A stretch of DNA of 64,000 nucleotides from Altererythrobacter aquiaggeris. Lineage in GTDB: Bacteria > Pseudomonadota > Alphaproteobacteria > Sphingomonadales > Sphingomonadaceae. Position 1 is the first letter of the stretch, and the number at the start of each line of letters is the position of its first letter. The DNA lies in the NCBI RefSeq assembly GCF_037154015.1, contig NZ_JBANRL010000001.1, positions 1,736,001 to 1,800,000 of the forward strand. The letters are read 5' to 3'. Below the pieces are notes generated by a model. The model ran no database searches and was not told the origin of the DNA. It saw only the letters and a list, made by a program, of their open reading frames with translations. Shown here piece by piece: positions 1 to 8,713 of the stretch. The position numbers were made by a program, and so were the translations under genes.

Positions 1-2279
1 ACTGTCCGTCCGATATTCGCGCCGCCGATCGCGCCTGACACAATTTGCTGAACATCGGCGATATTCAGCCCGAAACGCGCCGCAGCGACCCGGTCGATGT
101 CCACATCGACATAGCGGCCTCCCGAAAGACGCTCTGCCAATGCGGAGCTGACGCCAGGAACCTGTTTTGCGACATTCTCGACCTGCAAAGCTACGCGCTC
201 GATTTCGGCAAGGTCCTCGCCGGACACTTTCACGCCGATCGGGCTTTTGATACCGGTCGCGAGCATATCGATGCGGTTGCGGATCGGGGGCACCCAGACA
301 TTGGCGAGTCCCGGCACCTGCACAGCACGATCGAGCTCGTCGACGAGCTTCTCTGGCGTCATGCCCGGCCGCCAGTCTTCGCGCGGCTTGAACCGGATGG
401 TTGTCTCGAACATCGTGAGCGGCGCGGGGTCGGTCGCTGTATCGGCCCGCCCCGCTTTTCCGAAAACGGTGTCGACTTCCGGTACGGATTTGATCAGTCG
501 GTCCGTCCGCTGAAGCAATGCGGACGCTTCACCAGGAGACAGGCCAGGCAGAGCGCTCGGCATGTAGAGGAGATCGCCTTCATCGAGCGGGGGAAGAAAT
601 TCTCCTCCAAGACGGGTGAACGGGATCAGCGCTGTAAGGAATACCAGTCCGGCCACAACCAAAGTGGTTTTCGGTCGGCGCAGTACCCAATCAAGACCGG
701 GCCGGTAGGCGTTGGTCAGCAAGCGATTGAGGACGTTGGTGTCCTCCTTGGGTATCTTCCCGCGGATCAGCCAGCCCATCAGAACGGGAACCAGCGTCAC
801 CGACAGAATGGCGGCCGCCGCCATGGCATAGGTCTTGGTAAAGGCCAGTGGGGAGAAGAGCCGCCCTTCCTGCGCCTGCAGAGTAAACACCGGCAGGAAC
901 GATAGGGTTATGATCAGGAGGCTGAAAAACAGCGCTGGCCCCACCTCTTTCGATGCGTCCGCAATCAGTTTCCAGCGCTCATCGTTGGACATCTTCTCGT
1001 CGGGATGGTCCTCTTCCCAATGCTCGATATGCTTGTGCGCGTTCTCGATCATGACGATGGCAGCGTCGACCATCGCGCCGATTGCGATGGCGATGCCGCC
1101 CAAGGACATGATGTTCGCATCGACCCCCTGGAACCGCATCACGATAAAGGCCGCCAGCACCCCCAATGGAAGCGTGACGATCGCCACCAATGCTGATCGC
1201 ACATGCCACAGGAACAGTGCGCAAACGATCGCGACGATGATAAATTCGGCGATGAGTTTTCCGGTCAGGTTTTCGATCGAGGCGTCGATCAGCTTCGAAC
1301 GATCATAGGTCGTGACAATCTCGACCCCTTCAGGAAGACTGGCCTGGAGCACGTCGAGCTTCTCTTCGACAGCCGCGATCGTTGCCCGCGCATCCTCGCC
1401 TTGTCTAAGCACAACAATACCGCCTGCGACTTCGCCTTCGCCATTGAGTTCGGCGATTCCTCGCCGCATTTCGGGGCCAAGCTGGATCGTGGCGATATCG
1501 GATAGAGTAACCGGTATACCGTTCCCGACTGATTTGAGAGGGATCTGCCGGAAGTCGTCGAGAGACGTGAGATAGCCTGAAGCGCGGACCATAAACTCGG
1601 CCTCGCCCATTTCGACCACCGATCCGCCAGCCTCTTGATTGGAAGCTTGTATGGCGCGCACGACATCGCTGTAAGTGACGCCAAGCGAAGCCATGCGATA
1701 AGGCTCCAGGACGACCTGGTATTGCTTGACCATGCCGCCGACGCTGGCGACCTCTGCGATGCCCGGAATGGTCTGCAGCTCATAGCGCAAGAACCAGTCC
1801 TGAAGGCTCCGAAGGCCAGCAAGGTCGCTGTTCCCCGTTCGGTCAACCAGCGCATATTCGTAAATCCAGCCCACGCCCGTCGCGTCCGGCCCGAGCGAGC
1901 TGGTCACTCCGTCGGGCAATTCGTTTTGCACCTGGTTGAGATATTCGAGCACGCGCGAACGCGCCCAGTAGAGGTCCGTCCCATCCTCGAAGATCACGTA
2001 GACGAAGCTGTCGCCGAACATCGAATAGCCGCGCACTGTTTCCGCGCCCGGCACCGAGAGCATCGTCGTTGCGAGCGGATAGGTGACCTGGTCCTCGACG
2101 ATGCGCGGAGCTTGCCCCGGATAATTCGACCGCACCACGACCTGCACATCAGACAGATCTGGGATCGCATCGACAGGCGTTGCGCGCACCGCCCAGAAGC
2201 CGGCGAGCGTGACCGCGAAGGCCGCCAGAACGATGAAAAACCGATTGGCGATCGAGGCATCGATTATGCGCGCGATCAT
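1..2279 (-). CDS. cusA: CusA-type heavy-metal RND efflux pump, 3' end outside the window
   Basis: Inner-membrane RND proton antiporter that drives metal through a tripartite CusCBA channel. About 759 residues are visible of a family norm near 1040; the C-terminus lies beyond the left edge. The N-terminus ([15 protein letters not shown]) is followed by the first membrane helix and the [10 protein letters not shown] segment typical of the family. The TM4 region carries the CusA-like pattern [16 protein letters not shown], found in Cu(I)/Ag(I) exporters (HME4), rather than the D-F-G-x-x-x-D pattern of CzcA. The ATG overlaps the stop of the adaptor gene upstream by 4 bp (ATGA), so the two are translationally coupled. 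Substrate is inferred from this motif and from the CusF-like domain on the partner. Confidence 0.93.
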   Translation of the reverse strand, partial: MIARIIDASIANRFFIVLAAFAVTLAGFWAVRATPVDAIPDLSDVQVVVRSNYPGQAPRIVEDQVTYPLATTMLSVPGAETVRGYSMFGDSFVYVIFEDGTDLYWARSRVLEYLNQVQNELPDGVTSSLGPDATGVGWIYEYALVDRTGNSDLAGLRSLQDWFLRYELQTIPGIAEVASVGGMVKQYQVVLEPYRMASLGVTYSDVVRAIQASNQEAGGSVVEMGEAEFMVRASGYLTSLDDFRQIPLKSVGNGIPVTLSDIATIQLGPEMRRGIAELNGEGEVAGGIVVLRQGEDARATIAAVEEKLDVLQASLPEGVEIVTTYDRSKLIDASIENLTGKLIAEFIIVAIVCALFLWHVRSALVAIVTLPLGVLAAFIVMRFQGVDANIMSLGGIAIAIGAMVDAAIVMIENAHKHIEHWEEDHPDEKMSNDERWKLIADASKEVGPALFFSLLIITLSFLPVFTLQAQEGRLFSPLAFTKTYAMAAAAILSVTLVPVLMGWLIRGKIPKEDTNVLNRLLTNAYRPGLDWVLRRPKTTLVVAGLVFLTALIPFTRLGGEFLPPLDEGDLLYMPSALPGLSPGEASALLQRTDRLIKSVPEVDTVFGKAGRADTATDPAPLTMFETTIRFKPREDWRPGMTPEKLVDELDRAVQVPGLANVWVPPIRNRIDMLATGIKSPIGVKVSGEDLAEIERVALQVENVAKQVPGVSSALAERLSGGRYVDVDIDRVAAARFGLNIADVQQIVSGAIGGANIGRT

Positions 2280-3766
2280 TGGTCGGTCTTCCGAATGGAT
2301 TCGATGCGCGGACCGGTGTCGTGCTGCGAGAAGGTAAACTCGACCTTGTCGCCCGGTTCAATACCGTCAACTAGAGCGGCGTCGGCGAGGGCGAAGGGCA
2401 TGACCATGCTTGGCCATTCGAGGGCGGGAACCGGCGCGTGGTTGAGAGTGATCGAAGCACCAGCGATTTTCGTCACTCTTCCCGTAGCGGTGTATGCCCT
2501 CATCTTTGGCGAGCCGTCCGACGCCATGCTCATGGTCCCATCGATCGACCTGACGTCGATCCCGCCAAGACTTGCTTCGGAGTCGATCAGGAACTGACCT
2601 GAAGTGACGACCTGCTCGCCCTCCGCAACGCCTGCGAGTATCTCTGTCTTGCCATTCGCTTCGCGCCCGATTTCGACCTCGGCAGGCAGGAACGCGCCTT
2701 CATCCTGCTTGAGCATCACGAGATTTCGGCGTCCGGTTCGAATGACCGCCTCCGACGGTACCAGCAAGGCTCGCCGTGTGTCGGGTGAAAGCGACACCTG
2801 CGCGAACATCCCTGGTTTCAACCTGCCGCGCGGATTGGGTAGCTCAGCCCGGACGGTGATGGTTCGGCTCGCGGCATCGGCGCTTGGAAGGATGGCAACA
2901 ATCCGTCCCGCAAATCGCTGATCCGGATACGCTGCCAGGGTCGCACTGATGGGCTGGCCCTGCCGGATATTTGCGGCCTGGGCTTCAGGAACCGAAGCTT
3001 CAAGCCATATCGGCGAAAAGCCCGTAATCTCGGCCAAAGTCTGACCTTCCATTACAGTCATGCCGGAGCGCACCCCAAGCATTGTTACGGCACCGCCCAC
3101 CGGAGCCGTGACGGTGATCGTGTTTTGGGCTCTGCGTGTGCGTTCGACCGATGCGATCATTGCGTCGTTCATTCCAAGCAATCGCATGCGCTGCCGCATC
3201 GCATCTGCCAGCGCCCGATCGCCAGTATTGAGCACAGCAATGTACTCGCGCTGCGCGCCGCCCCAATCAGGGACCAAAATATCGACGATCGGAGCGCCGC
3301 GACTGACGACATCGTCCTGCGTAAGGCCATAGGTGCGTTGAACGTAGCCCCCCGCGCGTGGCTGGACGATAGCTATATCCCTGCTGTTGTATGCGAGGAC
3401 ACCCGTAACGGTGATCTCCGGTTCGAGAACGCCGAACTCGGCTGCTGCGGTGCGAATTCCGAAATTCTGCACAAGGCCCGGATCAATCCGGACGCCCGCT
3501 TCCGCAGCTTCTCCCGCGCACTTGGGAACCAGCATCATGTCCATGAAGGGCGACTTACCGGGCTCGTCAAAACGTTGTCCGGGCACCATCGGATCGTACC
3601 AATAGAGCACGTCCTCACAGTCAGTATCCGTCGGCGAGCCAGCTCCGCTGCTCTCGCCGCCGAGCATGTGAAGACCGTAGCCAGCAGCCAGGCTGACAAG
3701 GGCAATACCTAGCCCAGCCGCAAACATGCGTTGGCGCTGCGTAAATCGTTCGAGCACGGAGTTCAT
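2276..3766 (-). CDS. cusB: CusB-type periplasmic adaptor with heavy-metal-binding and CusF-like domains
   Basis: Membrane-fusion protein of 496 residues linking the CusA pump to the outer-membrane channel. Residues about 15-35 form the signal/anchor helix. Next comes a heavy-metal-binding (YHS-like) segment, YWYDPMVPG...[14 protein letters not shown], around residues 54-84. The centre holds barrel and hairpin domains of the HlyD/CusB family. The last ~80 residues resemble the periplasmic copper chaperone CusF, with a Trp and two Met in EWPSMVMPF matching CusF's Cu(I)/Ag(I) ligands. The fusion means the chaperone travels with the pump. It overlaps both neighbours by 4 bp in a cusC-cusB-cusA operon. 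Copper/silver specificity is inferred from these ligands. Confidence 0.93.
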   Translation of the reverse strand: MNSVLERFTQRQRMFAAGLGIALVSLAAGYGLHMLGGESSGAGSPTDTDCEDVLYWYDPMVPGQRFDEPGKSPFMDMMLVPKCAGEAAEAGVRIDPGLVQNFGIRTAAAEFGVLEPEITVTGVLAYNSRDIAIVQPRAGGYVQRTYGLTQDDVVSRGAPIVDILVPDWGGAQREYIAVLNTGDRALADAMRQRMRLLGMNDAMIASVERTRRAQNTITVTAPVGGAVTMLGVRSGMTVMEGQTLAEITGFSPIWLEASVPEAQAANIRQGQPISATLAAYPDQRFAGRIVAILPSADAASRTITVRAELPNPRGRLKPGMFAQVSLSPDTRRALLVPSEAVIRTGRRNLVMLKQDEGAFLPAEVEIGREANGKTEILAGVAEGEQVVTSGQFLIDSEASLGGIDVRSIDGTMSMASDGSPKMRAYTATGRVTKIAGASITLNHAPVPALEWPSMVMPFALADAALVDGIEPGDKVEFTFSQHDTGPRIESIRKTDQ

Positions 3767-5007
3767 GGCCTGCCCTCCCCGTATGTGAGTTGTAGTTTGA
3801 CCGCCGCCTGCACGGCCGCCTGTTCGCGTTCGAGAATTTCCAGCTCGAGCAGGGCAAGTGCTGATTTCGCCGCAATCACATCGACTAGATCGGCACGCCC
3901 GGCCGCAAAGCTGGCTGTCTCGAGGTCAACGCGGTCACGCGCGAGCGGAAGAAGTTCATCACGCGCGCGGCGCCATTGGCGCATAGTGCTGCGCCAAGTG
4001 GCGAGATCGGCTTCGAAATCCGCGACCAGCGCGCGTCTGCGATCCTCGCGTTCGGCCAAAGCGGCAGCGGCATCGGCTTCGGCGGCGGCGATGCGCGGAT
4101 TCTGCCGCCGGTCGGTGAAGATCGGAAGAGTAATCGACCCCATGACCGACACCGCATCGCCAAACGCCTGGTCGCGACGACCATAGTTGACGCTCACCCC
4201 AAAATCCGGCCTCTTTTCAGCGCGAGCGAGCGCGACACCGGCTTCGGCCCGGTCTCGTTCCGCATCGGCCAGAATGAGTTCGGGATTCCCTTCCAGTTCG
4301 AAGCGAAGCTGGTTTTCATCCAGAGCCGCCGTGGGAGCCTCACCCAAGGCAACCGGGTCAGGGAACGGTATGTATCGGGAAAGCTGCGCTTGCGCCGTCT
4401 CGCGCTCGGCCTCGATCGACGTCGCTGCATCCTCGATCCCAAGCAATTCGCGCCGTATCACGAGGCTTTCGGCCGGGCGGGCCGAGCCCGACGCAACTGC
4501 GCTATTGGCAACAGGGATGAAGGCTCGCAGCTCATCGAGCGCTGTGCTGGCGAGATCGAGGCGTTCTTGCGCGTAGAACAAGCTGACCCAAGCGGTTCCA
4601 GCGCTTGCGAGAAGATTGCGCTCCGCCATACCGAGCCGTGCTTCCGCCACCCGAACTTCGGAACTGGCAACGCCATACCTCGCCCGTCGCCGCGCAAGAT
4701 TGGGTATCTCCTGCTCGATACCGATGGCGACTTGCGTAGGAAGTTGCCGGTCAAGCTCGAACGCCGCGGGTCCGCTTACCGGAAGGTTCATAACCCCTGC
4801 GCGTAAACGCGGGTCGGGAAGCTCGTCCGCCGCTTCCGCAGCCTCGCGCCGTGATTGTACACGCAGCGCGCCAGCTTCCAAAACGGGTTGCTCGCCCCGC
4901 ACCGCTGCAAGTGCTTCCTCGTATCCGACAGACTGCGCTTGCGCAGCTTGCGCGGCGAGCAGTGCCGAAAACGCCACCCAGCCAATTCGCCAATCCATAA
5001 TTCTCAC
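3763..5007 (-). CDS. cusC: TolC-family outer-membrane channel of the Cus-type efflux system
   Basis: A 414-residue outer-membrane efflux protein with a Sec signal peptide at the N-terminus (AFSALLAAQAAQAQS) and two repeats of the long alpha-helical OEP domain, rich in Ala, Arg, Glu and Leu. It would be the exit duct for the CusAB pump encoded immediately downstream, whose adaptor gene overlaps it by 4 bp. Assignment to CusC rather than a generic TolC/OEP protein rests on operon position, since OEP sequences diverge strongly. The start ATG is preceded by a 112-bp gap to the small Met-rich gene upstream. Confidence 0.88.
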   Translation of the reverse strand: MRIMDWRIGWVAFSALLAAQAAQAQSVGYEEALAAVRGEQPVLEAGALRVQSRREAAEAADELPDPRLRAGVMNLPVSGPAAFELDRQLPTQVAIGIEQEIPNLARRRARYGVASSEVRVAEARLGMAERNLLASAGTAWVSLFYAQERLDLASTALDELRAFIPVANSAVASGSARPAESLVIRRELLGIEDAATSIEAERETAQAQLSRYIPFPDPVALGEAPTAALDENQLRFELEGNPELILADAERDRAEAGVALARAEKRPDFGVSVNYGRRDQAFGDAVSVMGSITLPIFTDRRQNPRIAAAEADAAAALAEREDRRRALVADFEADLATWRSTMRQWRRARDELLPLARDRVDLETASFAAGRADLVDVIAAKSALALLELEILEREQAAVQAAVKLQLTYGEGRP

Positions 5008-5119
5008 TCTTTCAAAGCGAACTGGCCGGGAACGACTTCGGCGTACGCGTCAATCGACACGGCGCAAGTCAAGTAATCCGTCAAGCTCGCAAACGGCGCA
5101 GAGCACCGCCCGGGAAATG

Positions 5120-5521
5120 CTAGATGGTGAGTTCAGTTTGTGGAGGCGGAGATTCCGGCGGTCGAGGCTGGCTGTCGAGCCTGTTGGCGCTAGCGGCCAG
5201 ATACGTAGGCGCAACAGGAAACGGTCCTGCATGCGCCAGTCCCGGACCCGCAAGCGCCAGCGGTGGCAGGCAATTCATGGCTACGAGACAATCGAGGCTC
5301 ATCTCGCAGCATGAGCCATGCTGTTCGGCCGGGTCCGTTTCGGAAACCATCTGTTCGGGCATCGCGTGTTCAGACATGCCGTGCTCGGCCATGCCTTGCG
5401 CCATTTCAGCACAATCAGCCGACCCAGCCATTTCGCTCTGCGGAACGGCCGCCTGCGCAGCAACCTGCACAAGCAGTCCAAAGCTGAAGCAAATCAGGGT
5501 CAAGGCGCGAACAAATTTCAC
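5120..5521 (-). CDS. small secreted Met/His/Cys-rich protein upstream of the cus operon (CzcI-like position)
   Basis: About 133 residues if the GTG at 5521 is used. The N-terminus (MKFVRALTLICFSFGLLVQ...) is a good signal peptide. The mature part has Met- and His-rich repeats (EHGMSEHAMPEQM) and five Cys, including a CCEMSLDC cluster, which would suit a periplasmic soft-metal binder or sensor. It precedes cusC, as small periplasmic proteins such as CzcI precede czcC in known metal operons. The open frame continues upstream, but that part overlaps the CDF gene and looks non-coding. No ATG is available and no strong Shine-Dalgarno is visible, so the start is uncertain. Function is inferred only from composition and position. 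Confidence 0.6.
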   Translation of the reverse strand: MKFVRALTLICFSFGLLVQVAAQAAVPQSEMAGSADCAEMAQGMAEHGMSEHAMPEQMVSETDPAEQHGSCCEMSLDCLVAMNCLPPLALAGPGLAHAGPFPVAPTYLAASANRLDSQPRPPESPPPQTELTI

Positions 5522-5585
5522 GAAGCTGCGATAGTCTGAATAGGGAGCCGAGGCAATCCAGCGGCCAAAATGCAAAATTCGAGCA

Positions 5586-6224
5586 TCATCTTCGGAATTC
5601 GTCGCCTTTGATATGTTGGGTGCCCGCTTCCTCATGCTTATCCCTGTGCGCATCGCGAAGGATATCGATCCCGCCATACAGGGCGATGCCAGCAACCGCG
5701 ATCCCAACCACGAGATCCGGCCAATTTGCGCCTGTAAGCATAACGATGATCCCGGCGACGATGATACCGCCGTTCGATATGAAATCGTTGAAGCTAAACG
5801 TGGTCGCTGCGCGCAGATTGACATCCTTTTGCTGAAGCTTCTGGAGCATGCGCAGGCATATGAGGTTCACCACCGCCGCGATGCCCGCCATGGCGATCAT
5901 CATCAGGCCGCCCGGCTCGGAGCCTTCGATGAAACGCCTGACGGCATCGGCGATAACGCCTCCGGCGAAGACTAGGAGCATAATGCCTGAGAAACGCGCG
6001 GCCCCTCGTTTCCAGGATTGCGAACGGGTGAGAGCCAGAAGACTGAGCGCGTAGACAAATGCATCGGATGAATTGTCGAGCCCGTTGGCCAAGAGCGCGT
6101 TCGAGTCCGCAAAATAGGCAACGACAAAGAAACCAACCGCGATTGCGACGTTGAGCCATAATACGATCCACAATGTGCGTCGCTTGTCCGCCGAATCCAG
6201 ATCGAAGTCATCGTTGCAGCTCAT
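5586..6224 (-). CDS. short cation diffusion facilitator (CDF)-like transporter
   Basis: A 212-residue protein with about six membrane helices and CDF-like metal-site segments: ADSNALLANGLDNSSDAF in the first half and SFNDFISNGG in the second. Full CDF exporters are near 300 residues and carry a cytoplasmic C-terminal dimerisation domain; here the protein ends soon after the last helix with a His/Glu-rich tail. The usual His of the HxxxD signature is Asn or Phe, so the metal site is atypical. It overlaps the P-type ATPase start by 4 bp and is the last gene of the czc cluster, consistent with Zn/Cd/Co export or a regulatory role in the membrane. Confidence 0.82.
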   Translation of the reverse strand: MSCNDDFDLDSADKRRTLWIVLWLNVAIAVGFFVVAYFADSNALLANGLDNSSDAFVYALSLLALTRSQSWKRGAARFSGIMLLVFAGGVIADAVRRFIEGSEPGGLMMIAMAGIAAVVNLICLRMLQKLQQKDVNLRAATTFSFNDFISNGGIIVAGIIVMLTGANWPDLVVGIAVAGIALYGGIDILRDAHRDKHEEAGTQHIKGDEFRR

Positions 6225-8713
6225 ACTGGCTTCCCCGTTCTCTCTTTTGTGCCGCCCTTCTCCTTATACGCCAGCAGCCGGAGTGCGTTGGCGACCACGA
6301 TCAGTGTCGATCCTTCGTGAACCGCGACAGCGGGGCCTATCCCGAGACCGAAAATGGTTGCCGGGATGAGCACGACGACAATTCCGAGACTGACGATCAT
6401 ATTCTGCCGGATGATCGACCGGGTCTGTCGGCTCAGATCGACGGCGAAAGGCAGTCGGGCGAGATCATCGGCCATCAGCGCGACATCGGCTGTCTCCAAT
6501 GCAACGTCCGATCCGGCAGCCCCCATTGCTATTCCGACCGTTGCGTTCGCCATGGCCGGAGCGTCATTGACCCCGTCTCCGACCATCGCAACCTTGTCCT
6601 GGCCGGCAAGCTTGCGGATGGCCTTGACCTTGTCGTCGGGCATGAGATTGCCCCAGGCCTCGTCGAGGCCGACTTCCTTTCCAACCGCATCGGCCACTCT
6701 TTGGTCGTCGCCCGAGATCATGATCATTCGGGTGATCCCGAGGCCGCGCAACGCTTCGAGCGTCGCCTTTGCCGCCGCACGCGGCGTGTCGAGCAAGCCG
6801 ATCGCTCCGAGATCGCGCGTTTCCGAGCGAACGCCCATCGTCGTCCGCCCGCGCTCGCGCATGGACTCTATAGCATCCGACAGTTCGGCACTGAGCGGAG
6901 GGACCCCATCTTGCCCGAACATTTCGAGCTTTCCGATCCACACCCGCTCACCGCCGACAAGCGCGGTGATGCCCTTGCCTGTGAAGCTTTCGAGATCGGT
7001 TGCTTCGGGCAGAGTCTCATCGCCAAGCCGCTGCTTGCCGTCCCTGACAATCGCCTGTGCCAGGGGATGATCGCTCAGATTTTCAGCCGCCGAAGCAATC
7101 GCAAGCAGTTCGTTTTCAGATACACCCTGCGCGGGTTCGACATCGGTAATGCGGGGTTCGCCTTCGGTAAGAGTACCGGTCTTGTCGAACGCGATGGCCT
7201 TGAGCGCACCGAGATCCTCGAGCGGCGCGCCGCCCTTTACCAGAATGCCGCTGCGCGCTGCTCTGGCCACTCCGGACAAGACCGCGCTCGGGGTCGCGAT
7301 CGCCAAAGCGCAGGGGCTGGCAGCCACAAGCACCGCCATCGCCCGGTAGAAACTGTCGCGGAAGGGTTCGTCGATGACGACCCATGCGAAAAGGAGCAGG
7401 CCGGCCAGAGCGAGCACGGCAGGCACGAAAATTCGCTCGAAGCGCTGCGTGAAGCGCTGGGTAGGAGATTGCTGAGCCTCGGCTTCGCTCACCATTTGGA
7501 CGACCTTGGCTAGGGTCGTATCGCTCGATCGCCGGGTCACTTCCACTTCGAGCGCGCCCGATCCGTTGATCGTCCCCGCGAAGACGCGATTGTCATCCGC
7601 AAGATTGTCAGGATTGGCGCGCGCAGAAGCGACATCCGAAACCGCGCTCTTGTCGACGGGCACGCTTTCGCCGGTCACCGGAGCCTGATTGATGGCACTG
7701 ACGCCGTCCAGGATGAAGCCATCAGCCGGAAGGCGTTCGTTCGGACGCACGATTACCACGTCGCCTAGCGCAAGCTCCTCGACCGGGATCTCAACTACGT
7801 CAGTTCCGCGCTTTACCCGTGCGGTGTCCGGGGCAAGCCCGGCGAGCGCTTCGATAGCTTTCTTCGCGCGCCCCATCGCGTAGTGTTCGAGCGCGTGGCC
7901 GAAACTGAACAGGAACAGCAGTAGCGCGCCTTCGGCCCATTCCCCGAGAAAGGCGGCGCCCGCAGCGGCGACAAGCATGAGGCTGTCGATTTCGAACCGG
8001 CGGAGGCGCAAATTGTCCCACGCCTCTCGGAGAGTGAAGAAGCCTCCGAAGAAATATGCCGCTATATAACAAGCGAACGGCAGCCAGACCGGATGCCCGT
8101 CCCATAGCTTCTCGATCCCGAAGCCGATGGCGAGAAATGCGCCCGAAGCGAGCGAGAAAAAGAGTTCAGTATTAGCGCCGAAGATGCCGCCGTGACTGTG
8201 CCCGGAATGATCTTTATCGTCATGGCGGTGTTCTTCAGCATCTCTGGCATTTGCGGCGATTTTGTCGGCCTTGATTGAAACCCCCAGTTCTTGCAGCGCA
8301 TTGGCAATCGCGGTCTCATCGGTACGCCGGCGGTCGAACTCGGCGACCAGCTTTCCGCTCGCATCGGCATTTGCTTCAAGTACGCCGGATGCGCGGGCTA
8401 CCAGATCTGCGACCGTCTGCGCCCGGCGCACCGAATTAATGCCCTCGGTTTGCCACACAACATGCCCGTAGCGCCCGGAAATTTCCGCTCCTGCTACGTG
8501 CGCAAGTTCTCTAATCCGCGCGATCGTGAGACGATCGGGATCGTAAGATATTGCAAGCTGGGCAGGTGCACTGTTCGATCCTTCAACGACCTCAACCGCA
8601 TGCACACCTGCCCGCGAACTGAGCAACGACTGCAGCCGAGCGATACATCTGTCGGTGTCGCTCGGAATGTCCGGGAGAAGCGACGATAGTTCGAGTTCGA
8701 TATTCCGTGTCAC
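6221..8713 (-). CDS. P1B-type heavy-metal-transporting ATPase (P1B-4-like)
   Basis: An 830-residue metal pump. Visible P-type motifs: TGES at 347-350, SPC in TM6 at 466-468, phosphorylation site DKTGT from Asp510, HP at 549-550 and GDGVNDAP at 712-719. TM6 SPC plus HEGST...NALR near 799-812 fits the P1B-4 group (Co/Zn/Cd/Fe-type substrates) better than CPC copper pumps. The N-terminus holds two ferredoxin-fold HMA-like segments lacking CxxC, then a His-rich stretch (EEHRHDDKDHSGHSHGG, about 160-176). It starts with GTG sharing one base with the czcA stop codon, so it is expressed with czcCBA. It probably moves cytosolic metal to the periplasm, where CzcCBA exports it. Confidence 0.93.
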   Translation of the reverse strand: MTRNIELELSSLLPDIPSDTDRCIARLQSLLSSRAGVHAVEVVEGSNSAPAQLAISYDPDRLTIARIRELAHVAGAEISGRYGHVVWQTEGINSVRRAQTVADLVARASGVLEANADASGKLVAEFDRRRTDETAIANALQELGVSIKADKIAANARDAEEHRHDDKDHSGHSHGGIFGANTELFFSLASGAFLAIGFGIEKLWDGHPVWLPFACYIAAYFFGGFFTLREAWDNLRLRRFEIDSLMLVAAAGAAFLGEWAEGALLLFLFSFGHALEHYAMGRAKKAIEALAGLAPDTARVKRGTDVVEIPVEELALGDVVIVRPNERLPADGFILDGVSAINQAPVTGESVPVDKSAVSDVASARANPDNLADDNRVFAGTINGSGALEVEVTRRSSDTTLAKVVQMVSEAEAQQSPTQRFTQRFERIFVPAVLALAGLLLFAWVVIDEPFRDSFYRAMAVLVAASPCALAIATPSAVLSGVARAARSGILVKGGAPLEDLGALKAIAFDKTGTLTEGEPRITDVEPAQGVSENELLAIASAAENLSDHPLAQAIVRDGKQRLGDETLPEATDLESFTGKGITALVGGERVWIGKLEMFGQDGVPPLSAELSDAIESMRERGRTTMGVRSETRDLGAIGLLDTPRAAAKATLEALRGLGITRMIMISGDDQRVADAVGKEVGLDEAWGNLMPDDKVKAIRKLAGQDKVAMVGDGVNDAPAMANATVGIAMGAAGSDVALETADVALMADDLARLPFAVDLSRQTRSIIRQNMIVSLGIVVVLIPATIFGLGIGPAVAVHEGSTLIVVANALRLLAYKEKGGTKERTGKPV

